In this document: positions 9,066 through 19,887 of the stretch, piece after piece
How positions within the stretch are numbered: the stretch's first letter is position 1
Layout: each line of letters begins with the position of its first letter
Assembly (NCBI GenBank): GCA_000827205.1
Contig: KN832581.1
Span: forward strand, 80,769 to 115,031
From: Plicaturopsis crispa FD-325 SS-3
Lineage: Eukaryota > Basidiomycota > Agaricomycetes > Amylocorticiales > Amylocorticiaceae
Direction: 5' to 3'
Length of the DNA stretch: 34,263 nt
Notes under the pieces: model-generated
Told to the model about the DNA's origin: nothing
Database searches by the model: none
The model's input: only the letters and a program-made list of their open reading frames with translations
Translations under genes and position numbers: made by a program

Positions 9066-10085
9066 CAGCACTTGAGCTCTCAGTCTGGCCGGCTTACTTG
9101 TAGTTCTCCTCTCTCTCTCGTGCTCCCGTGCCAATTCTTACCTTTCTTCCCCGCAGTCTCAAGGACCTGAGGGCATGCTGTTCCAGCCGGTGCGCGCGAG
9201 AGACTATGCGTATTCGGATGGGGCGCAGCACTAGGGCCGCCGTTCGCGCGCGTCGTCGATGGCCTCGTGCGGGTCCACGCACATCTCCGAGCTCGATATC
9301 GTCAGCCCCCCGCGCGGCGACCCGTGAAACTACCCCAATGACCCGTGCAATGACCCGCGCCACCCCAACTACACCAACGACCCGCGCGGCACGACCCCGC
9401 GCCCGCCCTCTCAGCAGTAGCGCCGGAAGACCGAGATCATCGCGGAGCAGTGGCGGAACGCGAACCCGGATGGCCACCATGGGGGAGCAGCAGCACGCAG
9501 GCACAATGTACGCTGATTTTTCTCTGTGGTCGTCATTGTGTCGTGTCGTTTTGAGACGAGGCGCTTGCAGCTGCCGTCCCCGCGCGTGGGCGGGCCGCGC
9601 GAGGTTGTGATGCCAGCGCCGCTCGCAGGTGCATTGCGGCAGGGAAACCCGCCTGCGGGTGGGCCGAGGAAGGTGCAGCCGCACCCGCAGGCACAGTCGC
9701 AAAAGGATACGCGTCGCTCCCCCGCGCGCTATTGGATCGTTGAAGGAGATCACCATTTTACGGTATGAGCTTGCTACCTGTCTCAACGCTTGCCCTGAGC
9801 TCATGACTACTGCCACCAACCTGCAGGTATGTTTTGTCGCAGTCTCGTTACTTTCCTGCGCTTAATCCGCGGTCATTTGGTCGACCAATATGCGACAAGA
9901 CCTCGAAAACAGTGCGACAGACGTGGGCAGAACTCTAAACGAGATTCAGATTCGTGGAGATGGAATGGAAAATCCACGAGGCGTGCGCAGTAGTCCCCAC
10001 GGTTCCCTGGATGATTTACTCGTCGTCCTGCCCCATCCGATCTGCCTGCGCTGCTGTTCAACGATGACCTCGGCTGTTCATTGCA
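9066..10085. other. GC-rich decayed coding-like sequence
   Basis: No intact gene. Several stretches read like broken exons. Around 9160-9480 one plus-strand frame gives STHISELDIVSPPRGDP and RRKTEIIAEQWRNANPDGHH with stops between them, and around 9700-9760 another gives SPARYWIVEGDHHF. They suggest a host gene with disordered, Pro-rich segments. I cannot name the family. The long Arg-rich minus-strand frame here is a composition artefact. Confidence 0.35.
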
Positions 10086-10092
10086 CGAGCCT

Positions 10093-10790
10093 TGAGCGAG
10101 GCGCGCAGCGCCTTGCGGTGGCCTCTATCGATGGTGTAAGTCGCGCTTACAGTTTCCTTTGTGGGTAGTGCTGACCCTATTTCCGTAGAATTGACGACTC
10201 TTGCATGGGAATCCTCCGCGCCCCCTTCAAACTTGTTTTTCGATTTTTTTTGCGTCCCGCAAGCGCCCTGTTTTGAACGAGTACCTCCCCTCTATTGTGT
10301 CGAGGTCTTGGCTGACATCGAGGCTCGCTACGCGAGACACGAGCGAGAGAGTGGGAGCGAGACGCGTAGCGCCTCACGGCACATTCATAGGTAAGTTATG
10401 CATTTGTGGTCTGAATGCAGTGTGCTGATTTTGTTTCTTAGGGCCGGCGCCATTGGCTACTACATCATCCGTGCACCCTCTCAAAAATATTTTTCGATAT
10501 TTGACGCCCCACAAACTACTGCTATCATTTCCGAGTCGACCAATATCGAGTCTCGCTACACGAGACGCAAGTGGGCGATTATGAGCGAGGCGCGCAGCGC
10601 CTCGTGGCACCTTCATTGGTAAGTTATGTATACGTGTTTTGCATGCAGTGTACTGACTGCCCTTGCTTCGTAGGGCTTGCGTCATTGGCGACTACATCAC
10701 CCATACACCACCTCGAAAACATTTTCGGATTTTTGACGTCCCGCGAACTACAACAGTTTGCCCTCATGTTGAGTCTCGCTACGCGAGACA
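10093..10790 (+). repeat. Three ~225-bp tandem repeats with intron-like cores
   Basis: Three consecutive units end in the palindromic word CTCGCTACGCGAGAC or its variant, at 10324-10338, 10552-10566 and 10775-10789, giving periods of 228 and 223 bp. Each starts with another palindrome of the type CGAGGCGC-GCA-GCGCCTCG (10099-10113 partial, ~10357-10375 degraded, 10586-10604 perfect). In the second and third units this is followed by GTAAGTTATG and, about 45-55 bp later, TTCTTAGGG or CTTCGTAGGG, which looks exactly like a short GT-AG intron. The first unit has a weaker version. Outside the intron-like part the units share ATTGGCGACTACATCA-like and TTTTTGACG-like words. No protein is recognised. 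Confidence 0.75.
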
Positions 10791-11574
10791 CGAGCGAGCG
10801 ATTATGAGCAGTGTAGTATGGCCTCTTCGGCGTCCGCCTACCCGGTGCGAATTCTGTTCGTGGATGACACGGGCCCAACAAAAACAAGAACTTTTGAAGC
10901 TCGCGACGGCGAACTGTACGCGACCAGGTTTTTGCATACCAAAATCCGCATTTTATTCGACCAATTACGGTAAATATTTTTCTTTCTCTGTTATTCCTTG
11001 CATTTATCACTCTTGTCTGTTTGTGTAGGGCAAAGAAGGAGAACAATGTATTGAACAGCGGATATGGCACCGCTACCATGATCGGTGATTAGTTAAAGCT
11101 CATTTACATTGCACGGTACTATGCTCACCACCGTGGCATAGATTCGGGTGCCATGTACCCACACATCAGGCCAAACACCACTTGCCAAAACATTGCGGGT
11201 GGTTCTCAGTGGTCTCTTGACCAGCGATCAGAGATCTCACGCACGCTCCGCACGATCCCCGCGTGCGCGTGCGCCAGGTTCGTGCATCTTTCGGACACCG
11301 TATAAAAATGCGGCAACGCAGAGCCGGCAGAACGACCCCGACAAAGCCTCACCCTCCCGTCCATCCATCCTTCATGTCCGCGCTCCTCCCTCGCACCTAC
11401 CCTACACTGCCGCACAACGCCGTCGCTCCTGCAAAAGCCAAGCATTGCGGGAAGACTTACAGCGGTTCAGGCATTATTACCGACCGACGTCAGACTCGCC
11501 CCCGTCATCGGCGCATATCCATCGTCCCATTGAGGTACGACGGCCCCCTTTGTTTCACTGTTCCACAGAGAGAG
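10791..11574. other. No supported gene; promoter-like TATA at 11301
   Basis: A partial fourth repeat unit starts the stretch. No gene is recognised. TATAAAAA at 11301-11308 lies about 270 bp upstream of the broken MDR gene on the same strand and could be its old promoter. This is position-based inference only. Confidence 0.35.
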
Positions 11575-12320
11575 CAGCGACGTCCCTGTGCTGCCTGAAA
11601 ATCGTCGTGAAGTGCAAAAGGCGTTGTCTTCATGCGCAACACGCGCACCATCTGCGAGTTTCCCGTCGTCCTGCCCAGGCCTAGTGAAGTCCTGATCAAG
11701 AACGTCGCCGTCGCGCCCCTCCCAACGGACTGAAAGATCATCATCTGGACAGACTTGGTGAGCCCCTTAGCTTCCGAGTAAACGAGCCCTTATTGACACA
11801 CAGACAGTAGGAAACCGTCGAAGGCAACAATGCCGCGGTCTATGTCGAGGCTATCGGCGAGGACACAGCTGAATACAAGAAAGCGACAAGGTGCGTGCGC
11901 ACAATATCTGTCTGTAGCCCCGATCCTGACCCTTTCCCAGGTGATAGCCTTTACGAAGATACGGCAGGCCGATGCCCGGGAATACTGCCCCAACACGTCC
12001 GTGAACATTGTCTTCCCCCTCAGCCCGTGGACGAGGCCGCGACGCTCCTGCTCGCGGTCGGCATGGCCTTCACCAGGCTCTATTGCCACCTGCGCATCCC
12101 GCCGTTCACTAACACCAGCAAGCCCCTCGCGGGAGAGCCCGTCGTTATCTACTGTGCGTCGAGCAGCGTAGGCTTGTACGCTGTGCTGCAGCTCATGAAG
12201 CTCCCGGGCATGTTGTCAGCATCGTAGGCTGAGCACGGACGTCACGCTCGGCCTCCACGCAAACAGGGTTGTCGACTACCGCGGGCGCACGCGGTGTTCT
12301 AGGTCGTGCTCGTCGGTGAC
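11575..12320 (+). pseudogene. MDR-family (enoyl reductase/zinc-type alcohol dehydrogenase-like) pseudogene
   Basis: Broken gene of the medium-chain dehydrogenase/reductase superfamily, which uses NAD(P)H. The N-terminal substrate-side domain is visible at ~11640-11757 (RPSEVLIKNVAVAPLPTD, then a stop, then KIIIWTDL), where the family normally has a Trp in the NP-x-DW motif; TGA replaces TGG. A second exon, 11811-11890, encodes VEAIGEDTAEYKKATR. The Rossmann entry is at ~12030-12210: DEAATLLLAVGMAFTRLY and GEPVVIYCASSSVGLYAV, the usual GASSSVG nucleotide-binding loop with Cys in place of Gly. VVDYRGRTR follows near 12270. There is a further frameshift near 11625 and no C-terminal domain. Introns at 11758-11810 and 11891-11940 are still GT-AG. 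The gene is clearly dead. Confidence 0.75.
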
Positions 12321-12944
12321 TCTAGTCTGTAACAATGACATTCCACCCACAAGTTGCAGATGTACGTAGCGTGTTGCTCTTCACTTACGTGCTATGCTCA
12401 TGCATCCCTACAGATTTTCGACGGCCGCCAGTAACCGGCCCACCATGCTGACTGTCTCAGCCAAGGGGTGCCGATAAGACGGGGCACAAGGCTGAGCAGT
12501 TTCCGAGTCACTGTGCTGGCAGAAGGTGCGTGTCTACTCACGGTCATTGCTTCCGTCTTTGCCTAACATTTACTTACATGAAATGCTGCGCAAACTCGCT
12601 GCCGCCATCTCTTTAGATCCGACTTTTGTCTGGCGTCCTTCATCTGACAATCATGTATCCGGCTAGTGTTCACTGTATGGACTCGGGGATTTTGACGGCG
12701 GTTACGCTAACAATTGGACCAGTGTCCTTGTGATACACTTCTGCGGGAGAAGTGTTCAATTGAGGTGGGACTTCGGATTATCATTATGCCATTGGGCTGT
12801 TTCCTGACGCCCAAAGCCATGCAGCTGCGGCATGGTCGGTTTGTGTGCGCCGGTAGATGTCCATTTTAAACAGTGACCACATGCTCGTACGCTTGCACTT
12901 TGCACTTTGCACCCACTCCGACATTCTTACACTGTGTATTTGCT
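12321..12944. other. No supported gene; upstream region of the 12945 gene
   Basis: I see no coding block. A short direct repeat TGCACTTTGCACTTTGCACC lies at about 12893-12912, some 35 bp upstream of the next start codon. Confidence 0.45.
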
Positions 12945-14751
12945 ATGTCTAGATCCTACGAAGATGGCGAAGATTACAGTAACGACCTCAACGAGGTTGA
13001 CGAGGGAGAGTACGAAATCCCCCAAATTCCACCAGACGCAACATCGGCTCAAGTGATGGAGGTATGGTGGATACATAGCAGGCTTTGTCTGCATTTTGTT
13101 AACATGAGTGTCCCTACAGGTTCTCGAGGATACGCAAGTCATGCTTGCAGAGGTTCTGAAAGAAAATCGCGAGCTCAAAGCGGAGATTGCTTGCTCCAGT
13201 CTTCTACTCGACGGGGCTCCAAGTCGAAGGGCAAGGATAAGCCGTTCTATAGCGGCGCCATCGAGAGAAGCGGCAGGAAATTTGGGGTTATGGGGGAGCC
13301 TTGGGTGTCCGATCGCATGATTTTTCGTGACCCCCGCCCCACCGGCGAGCTGGAACCATTCAACGTTGATCGCTACACTAATCCTCAGAATGCGCGGAGA
13401 CGTTTACTTGAGGAAATCTATTCTATGATCCCTCCCTCCCTGCACCAGCATGTCCAGAAAATGGATGGAATCGGGCAGGCGGTACGTCCCTTAATTCAAC
13501 ACTCTTTTAACTTCTCGTATTGAATATCTCGTACTCCTAGTTCATTGGGGCACTCAATGGTGCACGTCGCACCAACCTGAATAATCTTCGCGATGTCGGA
13601 GGGATCATATTTGGTATGGATCCCGAGCTGTTTTTCGTTCAATATGATGGACGCAGTCAAATCCCGGAGTTTCGACGCCTTCTGGGAATGTCTCCGGATG
13701 TTGAGCCCAACGAGAAATACCCTGTCACACCCCCGGTTATGTTCAATGAGCATAGCCATGCCATCTTCCAGCATGAAGCTCTACCAAAGGTGAGTCCGAC
13801 CGCTACCTTACACTGCTTCATATCTAATACTTCAACTCCTCTGATAGATCCTTAAGGTCCTTTTGTTTGGCAAGAAATCCATCATGGTTAGCGCTGGGAC
13901 CCGTCAATTGGGACCGCCTCGAGCTGCGGAGAGATGGGACATCACTGAGGTTACTCCCGGTGCCATCGCATTGTCAGTCATTGTGGTGCGTCTTCTTAGC
14001 GAGCTAGTTCTCCATACGGGCTGTTCTCACTAGTCTTTAGGCACGATATCTCCTCTCCCCCGATACCAGTTTCGAGGAGGTAGGCGGGAAATCAGGGATC
14101 ACGTACAAGGCAGACTTCAATTATTACAAGCGCTTGCTAATCGAAACCGCACACTCCCCAAACGTAACGTATCGAGCGAATATCACGAGCGCATATCGCT
14201 TTTTCAATCGAGCTATTTTCTCCGGTTGGAAGGAGGCGTCCTCCCGAGCAGCGGACGAGGCGAACACGGTGGAGAGGGATGCTCAGGACATGGAGAACGT
14301 CATGCGCGCTCTCTCAATGCAGGTCGCTGACGACGAGGCAGCACGCACAAGCGTGGAGAACGCAACCGATACGCCACTTTCCGAGGAGGACGATGAGTAT
14401 TGTGGCGCTGGTGCAGAGCCGGTATTTCGTCGGGCGGTCACCTTCGCTTCCGCCGTCACGGAATACAATCTGGACGTCCCTGGACCTTCGCAACCGCGCA
14501 TTGCACCGCCTCCGCGACTTGAGGAGGGTGTACGGAGGACGAGTAACAGAGGCACAAGTTCTCGCACAACCGCTGCACCTACTAGTGGATTCGCTGTGCC
14601 CGAACCTGATCCAGAGGCTCACGAAGCCATGGAAAATCCGACAGGCCTTTCCACAAGGGGTAAACGAGTGAGTCAGCGCTCTGCAGCGCGTGGCCGAGGT
14701 AGCAGAGGTGGCAGGGGAAGGGGGAAGGGGAAGGAGCCATCGGAGGACTAA
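12945..14751 (+). CDS. Agaricomycete-type hypothetical protein, 5 exons, one frameshift
   Basis: I recognise a pattern common in uncharacterised Agaricomycete proteins but no named function. Exons are 12945-13061, 13120-13481, 13541-13789, 13848-13985 and 14041-14751. The N-terminus is acidic, followed by a short coiled coil (VLEDTQVMLAEVLKENRELK). The centre reads RKFGVMGEPWV, FIGALNGARRTNLNNLRDVG and ILKVLLFGKKSIM. The family-like block is WDITEVTPGAIALSVIVARY-LLSPDTSFEEVGGKSGITYKADF. The tail is Arg/Gly-rich (GRGSRGGRGRGKGKE), suggesting nucleic-acid binding. Exon 2 is in two frames: the coiled coil in one, everything from about 13191 in the other. One missing base near 13185-13195 explains this, and with it the exons sum to a whole number of codons (about 525 aa). 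The gene is a recent pseudogene or carries a sequence error. It lies inside the candidate Plavaka composite, so it may be cargo. Confidence 0.7.
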
Positions 14752-14985
14752 GTCTAGTAGGCTTGCAGTATCACATCGAGCGTTCAGAACGTGATAATAA
14801 TATCAAGATGATCATTTTGTTCTCGACACTGATCTATATGTTAGAGTCTGCGCAGTGACGGTGCGCAAGCATCAAGATTTAGCACAGAGAGGCAGTCGGT
14901 GCATTGCAATCCGACCCAGATGCATTATAATTTCCCGTGCGCTCCAGTGCCGAGTATAGGGATTTGAGTCTCCTCCTAGTTATAT

Positions 14986-15075
14986 GGCTCTCTGGCAGAG
15001 CGGTTTTGTACACTACTGTAATATCTGTAACACCTTATGTAAGCACCTTGTATGCGCGAGTTCGAATCCGCCCTG
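14986..15075 (+). mobile_element. tRNA-derived SINE-like head (A and B boxes)
   Basis: TGGCAGAGCGG at 14993-15003 fits the Pol III A-box, and AGTTCGAATCC at 15059-15069 fits the B-box with one mismatch. The 55-bp spacing is that of a tRNA gene. ACTGTAATATCTGTAA between them resembles a tRNA-Tyr anticodon region. The acceptor and T stems do not pair well, so this is not a functional tRNA gene. It looks like the head of a tRNA-derived SINE, with a body of unclear length to the right. Confidence 0.5.
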
Positions 15076-15184
15076 TGGTAAACGTTTCTACTGACTCGGC
15101 CAGTTGTCAGTCTAATAGCCTTGTATACAATACCAGGACTGGAACAGGTCCTGACTACTTTTTCGTAGTCGTCCTGCCAAATTG

Positions 15185-15392
15185 GAATTCCGCCAAGTCA
15201 AATTCAAATTCCGAATCGTAGTTGTAACGCTCATTGTAATCGGCCATTGTAATGGTCATTATAATGCGCACTCTTACATTCAAACTCCGTCTCAATCGTC
15301 TCAGGGGTTTTCCGTTATAATCACATTATAATGCGTTGAAATTCATCTCAGAAATTTCCGACAACTGCAAGGCGACTTTGCGGCGTGCACGC
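15185..15392 (-). repeat. Candidate Plavaka right terminal/subterminal region
   Basis: Read on the minus strand from 15392 this gives CAGTGGCGTGCACGCCGC, GTTGTCGGAAATTTCTGA, CATTATAATGTGATTATAAC and a second CATTATAATG. These are the same kinds of words, in the same order, as just upstream of the Plavaka gene at 5216-5415. It also contains repeated (C)ATTGTAAT/ATTATAATG palindromic words, typical of subterminal transposase-binding arrays. Similarity is partial, so it may belong to the same element or to a relative. Confidence 0.4.
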
Positions 15393-16289
15393 CACTGCGC
15401 CTCATACGCGGGTCGATGCATTTGGAAATTGCCGGCCGTTTCCTGGAGAAGCCAAACACGACCAACGCAATGTTTTGCCAGGCGTTGGGGTGCGGTCAGT
15501 CCGAATTAAGGTTTGGTATGGTGTTGTTTGTTATGTGGCGGGGTCGAGTGAGTGGCGGGGAATCGTGTATTCAACGCTAAGTACTACTAGCGGTCGTCGC
15601 ACGCGCCGACTAAAACCTTGCTTGCATGATATTTCCAGTCAAGAGTATGTTTTTCTATGCTCAGCTAGTAAGTTTCACTGAGCTGTCCAGCAATTCCCCG
15701 TCCACAATCCTTTCTGCCAGCAAGGACAGTAAGACCAACATTTTCTTCCAAATTGGCCTGGACCGTTAGACTCAGAAACGCGCACAAAGAGACGACGGAG
15801 GAATTGTGGCGCATAACGTGTTTGTACAGCTTTGTTTTTGACAGGTCACGAGGGCCCGCCACAGATAACTACGACATTTCAAGTCGGTATAACAGTTACG
15901 CATGTTTGGTTTATCTTGGTACTCTTTGGTTTGGCATGCGAGGGTTACTTAACTGTGCCACAATTGTGACATGGGAAAGACCTTGACAAGCAAGGTGACA
16001 ACCCTCACGCTCTCGTATTTACTGACCGCACCCCGCGCCTGGTTTGGAGGCTGAGTGGCCGTGTGAGACAGCTCAAATGGCTCTGTGCTGGCGCTGAATT
16101 GTCGTCAATACTGATATGCGCGTGGCTAACGTTAAGTCAAAAACCTCATACTTATCGAGCGCCCGCATCTTACCGCTCGTGGTGGGTGTTTCGATCGAAA
16201 TGTGCACCGCTACATTAAACACTTTCGTCCGCAAGTCATCTTTTGCTACAGCAAGACAAACACAACTCTAAGTGCTATCTGAATGGCGA
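15393..16289. other. No supported gene
   Basis: Reading frames here are short and lack family features. I see no repeat or RNA signature beyond simple AT-richness. Confidence 0.45.
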
Positions 16290-17536
16290 CTACACGCGGT
16301 CGCAATACCGAGCCCCAATGTACAACACCGCCTGTCCCAATGAGCTATTTGGTACTCTGGTCTCCCATCGCTCTAGCGCAAATCCTTTCCCAGCCAACAT
16401 CCCGTAAAATGTCGAGTGCATCGCTAGCACATTCAGACTTACCGCGTCTGGATCATGGCGACCGGTGAACCCATATTCTGGATTGTACTGTGCGGTCCAC
16501 TTGTCGCCCTCCTGTACATAACCACCGATTTCGCTGATGATCCTGTATGCCTCGGCGACAGACAACGGTTTCATCATGAGCGGCCAAATCCCAGCGACGA
16601 CGTCCCAAATCGTGACTCCCTCTTGGTTTGTAACGATGCAACGTAGACCAGGAGCCAGGTCAATGAGGACGGATGTCAACCCTGGGAGCGTGATGAGAGA
16701 GCAAGCATAGCTTGCATTTTCCGATACACGATCTGGGCCATCGAATGTATAGCAGTTTCTGGGGCCCATGAAGTTGCCATGGAAGGGATTGCGAGGGAAA
16801 TCGGACTCGTAGTCGGGGTGATTGAGGCAAATGTAACTCATCCAACGGCGCACCTCTGATATATAACATTTAATTTGAGGAGCGGATATGCGTTATGGCA
16901 CCGCTCACCTGACACTAGCCGGTCTCCCACCACTTCATTATCGTATCCTCGTGCTGCCTCCTCCAACGCCGCGCGATACTCTTTTCTATCTTCCCCTGCT
17001 CCAGCGTTTCCGAAAGCATTATGAAGCACATAGATGACGAAGTTACGGCGGGTGCGATTTCCAAAACTGTTCGGGAAGGCAAGTCTTCCCGGAAAGTGAG
17101 AATCTGCTGCTGGCACCCCAACTCCAAAATGCAGAGCGAGTCTCGCCCAAAACCTTTCGTTGTAAACTTCGTCCATCAGCTCCTTAGAACCAGAGGACAA
17201 GGCGACGTGGCGCTTGAAATCGGACAGTGGAATGCAAGACACGATTAGCACCCATACATCCGAGTTCAGTCGTCCCCTGAAAGCCCATGAACTCAGTCTC
17301 CTATTCGTATGTGCAACGAAACTCACAATCCAGGGTTGACTATAAGACCTTGCAGCAGCATCTAGGGCAACCTCTGTGCTCAGTACGCGATGGCAGGAAG
17401 CAAGCAGGTATGACTTGACAATCAGGTCCTCACCAGTACATGCTTGCATACCACGCACGTGGGAAGTCACGGGATCGAGCCGTCCTTCCAATGTCGAGGG
17501 CTCAGCGCTCCCAGTGAAAATCGACATATTCGACAA
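16290..17536 (-). CDS. F-box-like protein, one intron
   Basis: Two exons, 17536-16909 and 16855-16290, are joined by a 53-nt GT-AG intron (GTGAGC to ATATCAG). The join keeps frame as RLVSEVRRWMSYICLNH and gives about 397 aa. Residues ~90-130 (LNSDVWVLIVSCIPLSDFKR to ERFW) resemble an F-box, the motif that binds Skp1 in SCF ubiquitin ligases. The C-terminal half (GFTGRHDPDAVSLNVLAMHS) would be the substrate side and is not recognised. Agaricomycetes have many such F-box genes. The start at 17536 is the first Met of the frame; possible extra introns in the first 250 nt mean the N-terminus is uncertain. A small inverted repeat (CGACATAT/ATATGTCG) overlaps the start codon. It is the most ordinary-looking gene of the window and has no transposon directly next to it. 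Confidence 0.6.
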
Positions 17537-19887
17537 TATGTCGAGCTAGGACAAAATATGATGAGAGCGGTCAGAAGCTTATGACATTATTTTTCGTTGG
17601 AAAATCACAGTCGTGATTCTCGGTACTCACTCTTTGGTATTTCTGTGATCCTGGCGTGATTTTGCTGTGGTTCTGGTGTGATCCTTTCCGTGGTCCTGCG
17701 TGATCCTGGTCTGTGGTCCTCGGTCGCACGCGCCACTTTAGCTCGGCTATTTCGATCGATTAGGACTTTTTTCCCGCGGCCTCCCAAAACGGGAATGTGG
17801 CTGAACGGTGAGTTGCAAACGGTACATCGGTTTGTAAATCCTCGAAATAAATTCGGAACTCTCTTCCACAACACTCTTCCAGCTATATATTTTGTATAAA
17901 GGTTATATAGGGCCTACCTGGCATGCATACAAGATTATAAGAGAGAAAAGTGGAGCAGAATCCCGTTATTGAGCAAGACAGGTTTGTACCCGGGTTTTGC
18001 AAAACAGTGTCTCGGGCTGTCTGCACCGCCAAGGTACACTCTTTCTCCGAGAAAAAAACAAGGTATCAATGGTTCATTGTGTTCTCTGCCTCCGGTAACA
18101 TTCAATGCTCTGAAAGTGTGTTGTAGCACCTGCATAACTGAGATTTTGCAAGATGTGTGCTCGTGATGCGCAATGAAAACGGCGCGGCGGCATTTTGCGA
18201 CTCCTTGTCTGGTGTAACAAAATTTTCTGGTTTGATACTGTCCTAATATCGGAGGCACGACCATAACACAGGACTGTACTATGTAGCGCTACAGGTATCT
18301 TGCACAGGACTGCGAAGGGACCGGAGAACTTGAAGGAGAAAGGAAATCTGCTGACACTATTCCCTCTGTCTAATGTATATGCTCGAAAAGAGCCCTGCAA
18401 AAATGTACACAATGCATAGGAGATACATACAAGTATTTCATAGTTGCATTCCTGTGAAGTCCGATCCAATAAAGGCCTATTACAGCAGGAACATAACCCT
18501 TTGCAGGGCTTACTGATGAACATTGAAGAGCACAGAAACTCTGCTAGAACAAATATCACAAATGCCTTCTATGCATTTATACAGGTGATTAGAGCATCTA
18601 TGTGATAGCTATACCAGCGAGCGCGCTGAGGAGGCCAGGAGGTGGCGCGTTGGCGGATGTCCGGAACCTCCGGCAACTTTCTTCCAAAAATGGTATCTGA
18701 CGTAATCCGGAAAGTTAGCCGAACCGACCTCGACTGACGACTGACGACCTGCGACCGAGGACAAACATAAAACAACGAAAACTAAATTTATAGTGCGAGC
18801 TCAGAGCGCCTTCAGACTTCAGTTGTGCTCAAAGAATGTCAAAAAAGTTGTCTATCGAATTGTGCTCTATGTACCTCGAAACGCATGAAAATGGTGGTCT
18901 GTAAAGAATGATTTTTTACCGACTGGGGGGGCAAGACTTGGGCGACGGCAGCAAACCGACAGCTTCACAGCTGGACGCCGGTTTTTACCGATATCTCGGG
19001 GCTGCGCGGGGACGGTTTCTGCTGTGGCACAAGTTGGTTTCTGTTGTTGTCGTCTGTGTACGCTCTCTCGCAGCCACTTGCGCGGTTTGCCTCCTGCGCC
19101 CATACAGCTTTGGACACACGCACACGGAAGGTACAAAAAAACCGGGGGTGCAAAGAGGCGACCGTGTAGGTGCAGAAAAACAACTTCAGCATATAATTTG
19201 AGTGTGTCTACGATGAGATACAGAAAACTGCGAAGAAAACTGTCAACTGTGGCGTTTTCGGGACCCCGGGAACTCGCTGAAGTAGGACAGGGGGGTAGTC
19301 GGTTTCACAGATTAAGGTTTCCGCCGCCCCTTGCATGGGTGTCTGAATTTCTCGCTCCGTACCCCCCTGTGACTGGACTGTCTGTCGGCGAGACGGGAAC
19401 GTCAATTTGGCAGCAAGAAACGTACAGTGGAGGGTACCCTTGTGCCTATACCTCCTCCGCCATCCTGTCTTTTCAGCAAACGACCGCAGGCAAAAAAAAC
19501 GGTCCACTTGGAATCGCAAGACGTTCTCCTCTTTGGAGCTTGCCGCGCTTCCTATTGTCTCCGCTCTACCGCCTATCCCAAACCCCACCGTAGGCGCCGA
19601 CTCCCCTCTTTACACCACCCCACTGCCGTGCACACACGTCCTATGGGGATGAAGCCTCCGACACCCCGCCAAATTCAATCCCGGGCGTCGAACGACATCC
19701 TGCGGTAGGCCATTGCTTACAAGAGCATCGCCGCGATCACTCGTGAGTTCTGCACCTGCTGTCTCTGGATTTCGGTTGGCTAATTGCGACTATTCCAGGC
19801 AACAGTACACGGGCAAGGCGCGGCCGTGCACGTTTCGTACAAGCATGTAGCCTTTAGGGACCACCACGTAGGTCTCCTCCCTCTCCC
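17537..19887. other. Long stretch without a supported gene
   Basis: Frames up to 189 codons occur but none shows a family pattern, and several overlap on both strands. 17640-17720 holds imperfect repeats of GTGATCCTGG/GTGGTCCTG words. 18880-19700 is mixed sequence with G and A homopolymer runs. I see no tRNA, rRNA or transposon signature. Confidence 0.45.

Noticed and set aside
9094-9819. 241-codon Arg/Val-rich open frame on the minus strand
   Set aside because: It is a composition effect of GC-rich sequence: runs of Arg and Val-Gly-Val, no family pattern, and overlapping frames on the other strand.
19024-19593. 189-codon plus-strand frame
   Set aside because: No family features; overlaps a similar-length minus-strand frame; low-complexity composition.
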